DNA of 5,838 nucleotides from CAZEIW01 sp964512305 (GCA_964512305.1 CAZEIW010000073.1:1-5838), one strand, 5' to 3'; shown: positions 1-5,733, counted from the first letter of the stretch. Numbers and translations: made by a program. The notes: generated by a model from the sequence alone, not told the origin.

Positions 1-108
1 GGCGCCGCCGTACTGCTGCTGCTCTTCGTCGGCATCCACAACGCCTGGGACGCCGTCGCCTATCACGTGCTCGTCGGCAGGCCGAATTCGAAGAGCGATC
101 CGTCCTGA
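1..108 (+). CDS. C-terminal end of an unrecognised, probably membrane-associated protein (partial)
   Basis: Frame 1 is open from the first base to a TGA at 106-108, giving 35 residues; the 5' part lies outside the window. The visible piece starts with a strongly hydrophobic run (AAVLLLLFVGI), continues with the polar/aromatic segment HNAWDAVAYHVLV, and ends in a short hydrophilic tail (GRPNSKSDPS). This pattern fits the last transmembrane helix of a small integral membrane protein followed by a short tail. Third codon positions are almost all G or C, as in the certain genes of the window, which supports real coding. I do not recognise the family from this fragment and assign no function. The gene converges on the dehydratase gene, with 38 bp between the two stop codons. 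Confidence 0.6.
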   Translation, partial: GAAVLLLLFVGIHNAWDAVAYHVLVGRPNSKSDPS

Positions 109-127
109 GGCGGGCGATTGGCCCGCC
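109..127. terminator. GC-rich hairpin between convergent genes, possible bidirectional terminator
   Basis: GGCGGGC (109-115) and GCCCGCC (121-127) form a perfect 7-bp stem around the 5-base loop GATTG. The hairpin begins directly after the stop codon of the upstream gene and lies 19 bp beyond the stop of the minus-strand dehydratase gene, where a shared terminator would be expected. Neither strand has a T-run after the stem, so it is not a textbook intrinsic terminator. It may act as a weak or U-tract-independent terminator, or as a 3' end protecting structure. Confidence 0.45.
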
Positions 128-146
128 CGGCCGCGACGAAGCGACG

Positions 147-1730
147 CTACAAGACGACCGAGATGTTCCACGGCACGAATTCCTGCTGGCCGTAGCCGTG
201 CAATTCGCTCTTGGACTTCCTGCCTGACGCGCAGTCGAGCATCATGCGGAAGAAGCGCTCGCCGAGTCCCTGGGTCGTGTCGGTGCCGTCGATGATGCCG
301 CCGCAGTTGATGTCGATGTCCTCTTCCTGCCGGTTCCACAGGGCCGTGTTGGTCGCGAGCTTCAGCGACGGCGACGGTGCGCAACCGTAGGCGGAGCCGC
401 GTCCGGTGGTAAAGCAGATCATGTTGGCGCCGCCGGCGACCTGCCCGGTGGCCGAGACCGGGTCGTAGCCCGGCGTGTCCATGAACACCAGACCCTTCGC
501 GGTCACCGGCTGCGCGTACTCGTACACCTCGACCATGTTGGTGGTGCCGCCCTTGGTCACGCCGCCAAGCGATTTCTCCAGCACCGTGGTCAAGCCGCCG
601 GCCTTGTTGCCGGCCGACGGGTTGTTGTTCATTTCCGCATGGTTGCGGGCGCAGAAGTCCTCCCACCAGCGGAAGCGCCGGATCAGCTTTTCGCCGACTT
701 CGCGCGACGCCGCACGACGCGTCAGGAGGTGTTCGGCGCCGTAGATCTCGGGAGTCTCCGACAGGATCGCCGTACCGCCGTGGCGCACCAGGAGGTCCAC
801 CGCGGCGCCGAGCGCAGGGTTCGCGGTGATCCCGGAGTACCCGTCGGACCCCCCGCATTGCAGTCCGACGACGAGATGGCTCGCGGGCACGGACTCGCGC
901 ATGACCTGATTGGCCTGGGGCAGCATCTCCTCGATCAGCGCGACACCGTGCGCGACCGTCTTCGCCGTTCCACCGGTGCCCTGGATCGTGAACGTTCGCA
1001 GTTGCGCGTGCTCGCTCAGGCCGCGTGCATGCAGGATGCCGCCGATCTGGTTGGTCTCGCAGCCCAGGCCGACAATCAAAACTCCCGCGAAGTTGGGGTG
1101 GATTGCGTAGCCGGCCAGCGTGCGGCGCAGGACGGCCAGGCCCTCGCCTTCCGGGTCGATCCCACAGCCGAAACTCTGCGTCAGCGCGACGACGCCATCG
1201 ACGTTGGGGTAACCGGCGAGCGCTTCGGGATGAACGTCGCGGCGGAAATGGTCGGCGATCGCACGCGCCGCGGTGGCCGAGCAGTTCACGCTGGTCAGGA
1301 TGCCGATGTAATTGCGCGTCGCCACGCGCCCGTCGGGGCGCACGATGCCCATGAACGTCGCCGGCTCCGGGACGTACTCGGTCGGCTTCGCATCGGCGCA
1401 AAAGGCGTAGTCGCGCTCGAATTCAGCCATCTTCAGGTTGTGGATGTGCACGTGCTGGCCGGGCTCGATATCCCGGCTCGCGACGCCGATGATCTGGTTG
1501 TAGCGGCGCACCGGGGCGCCGGCGCCGATGCGCCGCGTTGCGACCTTGTGCCCGGGAGGAATCATTCCCGTGACGATCAGGCTCTCCTCGACGATGCGCA
1601 GGCCGCCCATCAGCTGATGGCGCGCGATGACGACGTCGTCCTCGGGGTGCAGGCGGATCACCGGGCAAGGCGCGCCGCGGCCCTCCGGTACCCGCGCCGC
1701 CTCCGGGGACCGCTCTTCATGCGCGTGCAT
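147..1730 (-). CDS. UxaA/GarD-family sugar-acid dehydratase (altronate/galactarate dehydratase-like)
   Basis: This 527-residue protein belongs to the family of metal-dependent dehydratases that remove water from hexonic or hexaric acids such as D-altronate (UxaA) and galactarate (GarD), giving 2-keto-3-deoxy acids; it is cytoplasmic. Residues about 24-100 form the SAF domain, with the family IPPGHKVA signature at 57-64. The catalytic domain fills about 125-527 and carries QSFGCG (185-190), GLGCETNQ (221-228), QCGGSDGYSGITANP (291-305), NPSAGNKAGG (370-379) and CFTTGRGSAYG (439-449). C189, C224 and C292 sit in blocks shared with E. coli UxaA and may bind metal (inference). Length fits one-piece members (about 495-525 residues). 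The start at 1730 was chosen because a strong AAGGAGG site lies 8 bases upstream; the frame stays open to 1934, but that extension looks non-coding. Residues 1-22 are a charged extra segment. The exact substrate cannot be told: the motifs are closer to UxaA than to GarD, and no sugar-acid pathway partner is in view. Confidence 0.92.
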   Translation of the reverse strand: MHAHEERSPEAARVPEGRGAPCPVIRLHPEDDVVIARHQLMGGLRIVEESLIVTGMIPPGHKVATRRIGAGAPVRRYNQIIGVASRDIEPGQHVHIHNLKMAEFERDYAFCADAKPTEYVPEPATFMGIVRPDGRVATRNYIGILTSVNCSATAARAIADHFRRDVHPEALAGYPNVDGVVALTQSFGCGIDPEGEGLAVLRRTLAGYAIHPNFAGVLIVGLGCETNQIGGILHARGLSEHAQLRTFTIQGTGGTAKTVAHGVALIEEMLPQANQVMRESVPASHLVVGLQCGGSDGYSGITANPALGAAVDLLVRHGGTAILSETPEIYGAEHLLTRRAASREVGEKLIRRFRWWEDFCARNHAEMNNNPSAGNKAGGLTTVLEKSLGGVTKGGTTNMVEVYEYAQPVTAKGLVFMDTPGYDPVSATGQVAGGANMICFTTGRGSAYGCAPSPSLKLATNTALWNRQEEDIDINCGGIIDGTDTTQGLGERFFRMMLDCASGRKSKSELHGYGQQEFVPWNISVVL

Positions 1731-1738
1731 CGCGACCG

Positions 1739-1745
1739 CCTCCTT
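1739..1745 (-). promoter_or_regulatory. Strong Shine-Dalgarno site that fixes the dehydratase start
   Basis: Read on the minus strand, AAGGAGG lies 8 bases before the ATG at 1730-1728. It nearly matches the full anti-SD complement at ideal spacing and decides the start over the 68-codon upstream open extension. It is the only strong ribosome binding site seen in the window. Confidence 0.85.
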
Positions 1746-1760
1746 GTCTTCAAGCTCCGC

Positions 1761-1780
1761 GCCATATTGCCATAGCCATT
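1761..1780. repeat. Three close copies of a GCCAT(A/T) hexamer upstream of the dehydratase gene
   Basis: GCCATA at 1761-1766, GCCATA at 1769-1774 and GCCATT at 1775-1780 lie side by side, about 31-50 bases upstream of the dehydratase ATG (TATGGC/AATGGC in the direction of that gene). This is one of the less GC-rich patches of the intergenic region, so it could be a promoter element or a regulator site. I see no convincing -35/-10 pair here. Confidence 0.3.
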
Positions 1781-1800
1781 CGGCCGCCCTTTTGCGGCCG
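1781..1800. repeat. 7-bp inverted repeat CGGCCGC-N6-GCGGCCG in the dehydratase leader
   Basis: CGGCCGC (1781-1787) and GCGGCCG (1794-1800) are perfect reverse complements around CCTTTT. The dyad is 51-70 bases upstream of the dehydratase start. It could be a hairpin in that gene's 5' leader or a protein binding site. No T-run follows on either strand, so it is not a normal terminator. Confidence 0.4.
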
Positions 1801-1820
1801 CCCGAGCGCCGCAGGACGCA

Positions 1821-1849
1821 TCGGTGGCCGAGTCGCAGAGACCCACCGA
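1821..1849. repeat. 7-bp inverted repeat with 15-base spacer
   Basis: TCGGTGG (1821-1827) and CCACCGA (1843-1849) pair perfectly across a 15-base spacer. This is the first of the run of dyads in the central part of the divergent region. It could be an RNA stem or an operator. Considered alone it is close to what chance gives in GC-rich DNA. Confidence 0.3.
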
Positions 1850-1881
1850 GCCGAATGGACTTTGCCCGCGAAGGGCGGGTT

Positions 1882-1899
1882 CGGTTACACCCGTAACCG
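1882..1899. promoter_or_regulatory. Operator-like palindrome CGGTTAC-ACCC-GTAACCG
   Basis: Two perfect 7-base arms (1882-1888 and 1893-1899) flank ACCC, giving a compact 18-bp dyad. Its TTAC/GTAA cores stand out from the surrounding GC-rich sequence. It lies midway between the divergent start codons, about 150 bases from each, where a shared operator could serve both units. The arms recall palindromic sites of LacI/GntR-type sugar-acid repressors, but the spacing differs from the gluconate GntR site and no such regulator is encoded here. OmpR-family regulators usually bind direct repeats, so this site need not belong to the adjacent regulator. Confidence 0.4.
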
Positions 1900-1907
1900 G
1901 GTTTGCT

Positions 1908-1923
1908 GCGCGCGAAAGCGCGC
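1908..1923 (+). repeat. GCGCGC-GAAA-GCGCGC hairpin with GNRA tetraloop
   Basis: A perfect 6-bp GC stem closes a GAAA tetraloop when transcribed rightward. GNRA tetraloops are characteristic stable RNA elements; on the other strand the loop would be TTTC. This suggests RNA-level structure on the + strand if a transcript starts upstream of it, but no promoter is evident there. Confidence 0.4.
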
Positions 1924-1939
1924 TGAAAGGCCACCGCGA

Positions 1940-1945
1940 TCTAAT
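1940..1945 (+). promoter_or_regulatory. Possible -10 element for the regulator operon (weak)
   Basis: TCTAAT matches the sigma-70 -10 consensus at five of six bases and lies about 100 bases upstream of the chosen regulator start. No acceptable -35 hexamer is found 16-18 bases upstream, so if it is a promoter it would probably need an activator. The palindrome at 1882-1899 would then be centred roughly 60 bases before transcription start, a typical activator position. This is inference only. Confidence 0.22.
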
Positions 1946-1986
1946 GGTGCCGCGATCGGACGAGGATGACTGAACGCCTTGAAGCG

Positions 1987-2003
1987 CGAGCGCGTTGCGC
2001 TCG
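1987..2003. repeat. Inverted repeat CGAGCGC-GTT-GCGCTCG in the regulator leader
   Basis: Two perfect 7-base arms flank GTT, ending 40 bases before the chosen start of the response regulator. In RNA this would be a tight hairpin. It could affect translation or mark an autoregulatory site. Its position also argues mildly that 1966-2043 is leader and not coding sequence. Confidence 0.4.
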
Positions 2004-2043
2004 ATGGGCCACTAAGATGATGGACGCTCGAATCACCGCTGCC

Positions 2044-2787
2044 ATGGACACGACCCCTTCAGGCGTCCGGCCCCACGTGCTGGTGGTGGACGACGACTTG
2101 TCGATCCGCCAGCTGGCCGCCGACTACTTCGCCGAGAACGACCTGCGAGTGACGGCGGTGGCGACCGGGGTCGAGATGAAGAAGGTTCTCGCCGACACGG
2201 CGATCGACCTCGTCGTCCTGGACCTGCGGCTTGCCGGCGAGGATGGGTTGCACCTCGCCCGGGAGCTTCGCGAGCAGTCGAACGTGCCGATCATCATGGT
2301 CACGGGCAGGAAGGAGGAGGCGGACCGTGTGATGGGCCTGGAGCTGGGGGCGGACGACTATGTGACCAAGCCCTTCAGCCCGCGCGAACTGCTGGCCCGG
2401 GTTCGGGCCCTGCTTCGCCGCAGCCGGGTTTCCAGCGAGACGCCTTCGATGCGCGACGACAAGCTGCGTGCCTACCGGTTTCTCGGGTGGGAGCTGAATC
2501 TGCGCACCCGCCGGCTGACGGCGCCCGACGGGCAGCGAATCGAGCTCTCCAACGGCGAGTTCAACCTGTTGCAGGCATTCTGCGCGGCGCCCGCCCGGGT
2601 GCTCTCGCGCGAGCAGCTGCTCGACCTTTCGCGGCTGCACGGCGCCGAAGTGTTCGATCGCTCGATCGATGTGCAGATCCTGAGGCTGCGCCGCAAGATC
2701 GAGCCGAATCCGTCGCAGCCGCAAGTCATCGTGACCGAGCGCGGCGCGGGCTATCGCTTCGACGCCACGGTCGAGGTGCTCCGCTAG
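2044..2787 (+). CDS. OmpR/PhoB-family DNA-binding response regulator
   Basis: A 247-residue cytoplasmic transcription regulator of a two-component system. The receiver domain (about 10-125) has the acidic pocket D16-D17, the phospho-acceptor D60 in VVLDLRL, T87, and K109 in TKPF. The C-terminal winged-helix domain (about 143-243) begins at FLGWELN and contains FNLLQAF, RVLSREQLLDL, the recognition-helix region FDRSIDVQILRLRRKIE and the C-terminal hairpin VIVTERGAGYRF. All key residues are intact and the length is usual for the family. The frame is open from an ATG at 1966, with further ATGs at 2017 and 2020. I chose 2044 because upstream codons lack the high-GC third-position bias and because it leaves the usual short lead before HVLVVDDD. 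No clear Shine-Dalgarno site precedes any candidate start. It heads a cassette with the lone receiver (34 bp downstream) and the hybrid kinase, its probable partner. Target genes are unknown. Confidence 0.93.
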   Translation: MDTTPSGVRPHVLVVDDDLSIRQLAADYFAENDLRVTAVATGVEMKKVLADTAIDLVVLDLRLAGEDGLHLARELREQSNVPIIMVTGRKEEADRVMGLELGADDYVTKPFSPRELLARVRALLRRSRVSSETPSMRDDKLRAYRFLGWELNLRTRRLTAPDGQRIELSNGEFNLLQAFCAAPARVLSREQLLDLSRLHGAEVFDRSIDVQILRLRRKIEPNPSQPQVIVTERGAGYRFDATVEVLR

Positions 2788-2794
2788 CGCGCCG

Positions 2795-2821
2795 GCCGCC
2801 GCCGCCGCCACTGCCGCCGCC
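2795..2821 (+). repeat. GCC triplet tract (GCC)5-ACT-(GCC)3 abutting a start codon
   Basis: Nine triplets run directly into the ATG at 2822 and fill most of the 34-bp gap after the regulator stop. They sit where a Shine-Dalgarno site should be, and none is present. The tract is in phase with the downstream gene, so gain or loss of triplets would change spacing but not frame. It may be a slippage-prone simple repeat or just a pyrimidine- and GC-rich linker. Confidence 0.6.
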
Positions 2822-3199
2822 ATGAGCATGCTTCGCATCGTCGTCGTCGAGGAGGATCGGCTGATGCGCCAACTTCTCGTCGAGTGGCTCGAAGGCGCGG
2901 GCTACGAGGTTCGCGCATTCTCGAGCGGGGCCGACGTCGCGGGCGCCGCGCCGGACCTCGTGATCGTCGATGTCTACATGCCCCGCCAGGGCGGTGCCGC
3001 GAGGCTCGCCGGGCTTCGGGCCAGGTGGCCCGAAACGCCGCTGGTCGCGACGTCTGCTCAAGTCTGCCGTCCGGGACACCTGGCTTCCCCGGAAGCGGCG
3101 CGCGAACTCGGGGCGAGGCGGCTGATCGCGAAGCCCTATGCGCGCGACACGCTGCTTGCGGCCGTGCGCGAAGCGACCCTGAAGACCGCGCCGGGATGA
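2822..3199 (+). CDS. Stand-alone receiver-domain (CheY-like) protein
   Basis: A 125-residue protein made of a single receiver domain with no output domain. It has hydrophobic beta-1 IVVV followed by the acidic cluster E10-E11-D12, the phospho-acceptor D50 in LVIVDVYMP, the switch residue S78 in LVATSAQ, and K104 in IAKPY. Alignment with its neighbour places E10-E11 where most receivers have DD or ED, an uncommon but probably tolerated Mg-binding pair. The middle (about 53-70 and 80-95) is Ala/Arg-rich and less typical. The start at 2822 has no Shine-Dalgarno site; a second ATG at 2828 is no better. Translation may depend on coupling to the regulator gene 34 bp upstream. Its TGA overlaps the kinase ATG by four bases (ATGA), implying coupled production. 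Plausible roles are phosphate shuttle, phosphate sink, or modulator of the kinase by protein contact; the sequence does not choose between them. Confidence 0.87.
   Translation: MSMLRIVVVEEDRLMRQLLVEWLEGAGYEVRAFSSGADVAGAAPDLVIVDVYMPRQGGAARLAGLRARWPETPLVATSAQVCRPGHLASPEAARELGARRLIAKPYARDTLLAAVREATLKTAPG
3196..3199 (+). other. ATGA stop/start overlap coupling receiver and kinase genes
   Basis: The kinase ATG (3196-3198) overlaps the receiver-protein TGA (3197-3199). The bases before it hold no good Shine-Dalgarno site. This arrangement usually means translational coupling by termination-reinitiation, and supports co-production of the lone receiver and the kinase. Confidence 0.85.
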
Positions 3200-5733
3200 G
3201 CGCAAGCGCGCCCAACGCGGCATCCCGATCGGCCGATGCCGCCGCGATGGAGTCGGCGCGTGCGAGGCGGCTGCGCCTCAGGATCATCACCGTGGGCGTG
3301 GCGGCCCTTGTCGCGCTCACCGCCGTGCCGGCCTACGACACGTGGCGCGCCTATCGGCGAACGCTCGACGAGACGAATCTCGAGCTGGCGAATCTCGCGA
3401 TCGCGCTCGCCGACAAAGCCGAGAGCAGCCTGCAGTCGGTGGACCTTCTGCTGAACGATACCGCAGAGTGGTACGGCACCGTGGGCGCGGCAGGCCCTTC
3501 GGCGATCGACCAGGCACTGGCGCGGCGCGCGGCGCGCGTCGCGTCAGTGCGGCTGGCGATCACGGATGCCCGGGGCAGGATCCTCTTCCGTTCGCCGGGC
3601 GCCGTTCCGGCTCTCAGCGACGTTTCAGACCGGGCCTTCTTCACCCACCAGCGCGACCTGGGGCCGGGCGGCGTCGCCTGGAGCGAGCCACTGATCACGC
3701 GGATGCAGCATCGCCCCGCCGTTCTGTTGTCCCGCCGCCTCGACAACCGGGATGGTAGCTTCCGGGGCGTCGTGTTCGCGATGGTCGAGCTGGATCACTT
3801 CCAGCAGCTGTATCGCGCGATCAAACTGGACGACGGCAGCGCGATCGTCCTGCTCCGCGACGATGGCATGCTGCTCATGCGTGAGCCGCCACTCCCCGTC
3901 GATGCAGTCGGGCGCCTGCTTCCGGAGCTCGCGCAGCCCGACCCCTCGGGAAACGGTGTCGTCACCGGACTCGACAAGCTGCCGCGACTGATCGGGACCT
4001 CGCCGGTATCGCACTTTCCGATGGTCGTCGCCGTCACGCGCGACAGGGCCGCCGCCCTGCACGACTGGCGGCAGATCGCGACCGGCGTGGGAATCACCGG
4101 GTCGGTGCTGCTGGCGCTCGGCGTGCTCGCGATCTTCAGTCTGGTTCGCCAGGTGCGCCGCATCGAGCTCTCGGAGGGCGCGCTGCGGGCGAGCGAGGAG
4201 CGTTACGCGCTCGTGCTGAAAGGAACGAACGAAGGTCATTGGGACTGGAGCCTGACCGGAGGAGCCTCCTTCGTCTCGCCGAAGAACAAGGAGCTGCTCG
4301 GGAAGAGTGCCGACACGCCGGTCACCACGCTCCACGACTGGATCTCGCAGTTGGACGTGCATCCGGAGGACCGGCCGCGCCTGACTGCGGCAATCGACGC
4401 CCACTTCGCCGGCCGCACCGAGCGCTACGAGATCGAATATCGCGTGCGCCATCCCGACGGCCAATGGCACTGGCTGCACCTGCGCGGTCGATGCCTGCGC
4501 GATGCCTCCGGGCGCCCGGTGCGGTTCGTCGGCTCGACCACCGATATCACCGAGCGCAAGAATGCCGAAGCGGAAAGGGAGCGGCTGGAGCGCCAGTTGC
4601 GTCATGCCCAGAAGCTCGAGTCGATGGGGACGCTGGCCGGCGGCATCGCCCACGACTTCAACAACATTCTCGGCGCAATTGTCGGTTACGGCGAGCTCGC
4701 GCAGGCGAAGGCCGCGCCGGGCACCGCCGAGCGACAGTACCTCGACAACGTGATGCACGCCGCCGAGCGGGCGAAACGGCTGGTCGAACAGATCCTGACA
4801 TTCAGCCGCAGCGGCCTTGCCGAGCGCGTCGCGGTCGACGTCCAGGCAGTCGTCGCGGAGACGCTCGAGCTGTTCGCGGCGTCGCTGCCGCAGGCCATCC
4901 TTCTGAAGAGGGATCTCCATGGCGGCGGAGGCGCGGTCGTCGGCGATCCCACCCAGCTGCACCAGGTCGTGATGAACCTGTGCACGAACGCGATGCATGC
5001 GATGCCCGAGGGCGGCGTGCTCGCGGTCGCGCTGGAGCGGGAGCGCCTCGCCGGCCAGCTGCGGCTTTCGCACGGGTCGTTGGCGGCTGGCGACTATCTG
5101 CGCCTCGTGGTCAGCGACGCCGGGACCGGCATCCCCCTGGCGCTGGTCGACCGGATCTTCGATCCGTTCTTCACGACCAAGGGGGTCGGACGGGGCACCG
5201 GGCTCGGGTTGTCGCTGGTCCACGCGATCGTGTCGGACCTCGACGGCGCCATCGACGTGACGACGGCGGAGGGCCGCGGCACCACCTTCGCGATCTGGCT
5301 CCCGATACGGGCAGAGGCGTCGCCGCCCGAGCGCGCCGCCGCGCGCGACGCCGTCCCTGCCGGCTCCGGCCAGACGGTCATGGTCGTCGACGACGAGCCT
5401 GCCCTGGTGGCGCTCGCCGAGGAGACGCTCGCCGAACTGGGCTACGAACCGGTTGGTTTCAAGTCGAGCGTGGAAGCGCTGGACGCGTTTCGCACGTCAC
5501 CCGAGCGGTTCGACGCCGTGATCACGGACGAGACGATGCCCGAGCTCACCGGCACGGAGCTCGCACGGGACCTTCGGAAGCTCAGACCCGACATCCCGAT
5601 CGTCCTGATGAGCGGTTACGCCGGCACGCAACTCGTGAACCGCGCCGCGAAGCTGGGCGTGACCGAGATCATGCGCAAACCCCTGGTACGCCGCGAGATT
5701 GCCGAGAGCCTCGAGCGCGCGCTGGCCCGCTAA
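3196..5733 (+). CDS. Membrane-bound hybrid sensor histidine kinase (Cache-like sensor, PAS, HisKA, HATPase, receiver)
   Basis: An 845-residue inner-membrane kinase. After a basic N-terminus (RARRLRLR) come TM1 (about 29-46), a periplasmic Cache/PDC-type sensor (about 50-290, including SDRAFFTHQRD and VLLSRRLDNRDGSFRGVVFA) and TM2 (about 294-317). A PAS domain with PAC end (about 330-455, closing in GSTTDITERK) leads through a short coiled coil to the HisKA domain with H486 in GGIAHDFNN. The ATPase domain has N594/N598 (N box), D641 in DAGTGI, the F box IFDPFFTTK (654-662) and GRGTGLGL (665-672). The C-terminal receiver (about 726-843) has D732-D733, acceptor D778, S806 and K828. All catalytic residues are present, so it should be active. 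The ATG overlaps the preceding stop (ATGA), giving translational coupling. There is no HPt domain, so phosphate would pass either directly to the operon's regulators or through an HPt encoded elsewhere. The Cache fold suggests a small-molecule ligand, but its identity is not visible. Confidence 0.94.
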   Translation: MSASAPNAASRSADAAAMESARARRLRLRIITVGVAALVALTAVPAYDTWRAYRRTLDETNLELANLAIALADKAESSLQSVDLLLNDTAEWYGTVGAAGPSAIDQALARRAARVASVRLAITDARGRILFRSPGAVPALSDVSDRAFFTHQRDLGPGGVAWSEPLITRMQHRPAVLLSRRLDNRDGSFRGVVFAMVELDHFQQLYRAIKLDDGSAIVLLRDDGMLLMREPPLPVDAVGRLLPELAQPDPSGNGVVTGLDKLPRLIGTSPVSHFPMVVAVTRDRAAALHDWRQIATGVGITGSVLLALGVLAIFSLVRQVRRIELSEGALRASEERYALVLKGTNEGHWDWSLTGGASFVSPKNKELLGKSADTPVTTLHDWISQLDVHPEDRPRLTAAIDAHFAGRTERYEIEYRVRHPDGQWHWLHLRGRCLRDASGRPVRFVGSTTDITERKNAEAERERLERQLRHAQKLESMGTLAGGIAHDFNNILGAIVGYGELAQAKAAPGTAERQYLDNVMHAAERAKRLVEQILTFSRSGLAERVAVDVQAVVAETLELFAASLPQAILLKRDLHGGGGAVVGDPTQLHQVVMNLCTNAMHAMPEGGVLAVALERERLAGQLRLSHGSLAAGDYLRLVVSDAGTGIPLALVDRIFDPFFTTKGVGRGTGLGLSLVHAIVSDLDGAIDVTTAEGRGTTFAIWLPIRAEASPPERAAARDAVPAGSGQTVMVVDDEPALVALAEETLAELGYEPVGFKSSVEALDAFRTSPERFDAVITDETMPELTGTELARDLRKLRPDIPIVLMSGYAGTQLVNRAAKLGVTEIMRKPLVRREIAESLERALAR

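Larger units (their letters stand above)
1731..2043. other. Divergent intergenic region rich in perfect inverted repeats
   Basis: These 313 bases separate the divergent start codons and hold no supportable gene. They must contain the promoters of both transcription units. They hold perfect dyads at 1781-1800 (7 bp, loop 6), 1821-1849 (7 bp, loop 15), 1882-1899 (7 bp, loop 4), 1908-1923 (6 bp, GAAA loop) and 1987-2003 (7 bp, loop 3), plus a weaker two-part stem at 1851-1884. An 8-bp direct repeat CCGCGATC occurs at 1934-1941 and 1950-1957. The frame of the response regulator is open back to an ATG at 1966, but codons 1966-2043 have many A or T third positions, unlike the rest of the gene, so I treat this stretch as leader. 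Confidence 0.6.

Noticed and set aside
639..1775. A 378-codon open frame on the + strand opposite the dehydratase
   Set aside because: It is antisense to a conserved enzyme, with Arg/Ala/Asp-rich sequence and no family resemblance. It is a by-product of GC-rich codon use.
1731..1934. N-terminal extension of the dehydratase by 68 codons to an ATG at 1934
   Set aside because: The extension is Arg-rich, unlike the family, and runs through several inverted repeats. A strong Shine-Dalgarno site with ideal spacing supports the start at 1730.
1966..2043. Longer response regulator starting at ATG 1966 (or 2017/2020)
   Set aside because: Codons in 1966-2043 have many A/T third positions, unlike the gene body, and include a tight inverted repeat. 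GAGG lies directly against the 1966 ATG, too close to serve as a ribosome site. The start at 2044 remains a judgement, not proof.
2059..2838. A 259-codon minus-strand open frame opposite the response regulator
   Set aside because: The + strand frame carries all receiver and winged-helix residues; the antisense product shows no domain.
2884..3195. Extension of the kinase frame upstream to ATG 2884
   Set aside because: This part overlaps the intact receiver gene in another frame and reads as Arg-rich nonsense. The ATGA overlap start at 3196 precedes a normal membrane-kinase N-terminus.
3625..5223. A 532-codon open frame on the minus strand opposite the kinase gene
   Set aside because: It is fully antisense to a kinase with intact motifs along its whole length. 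Its translation is Arg/Gly/Gln-rich with no recognisable domain. Long antisense frames are expected in high-GC genes.
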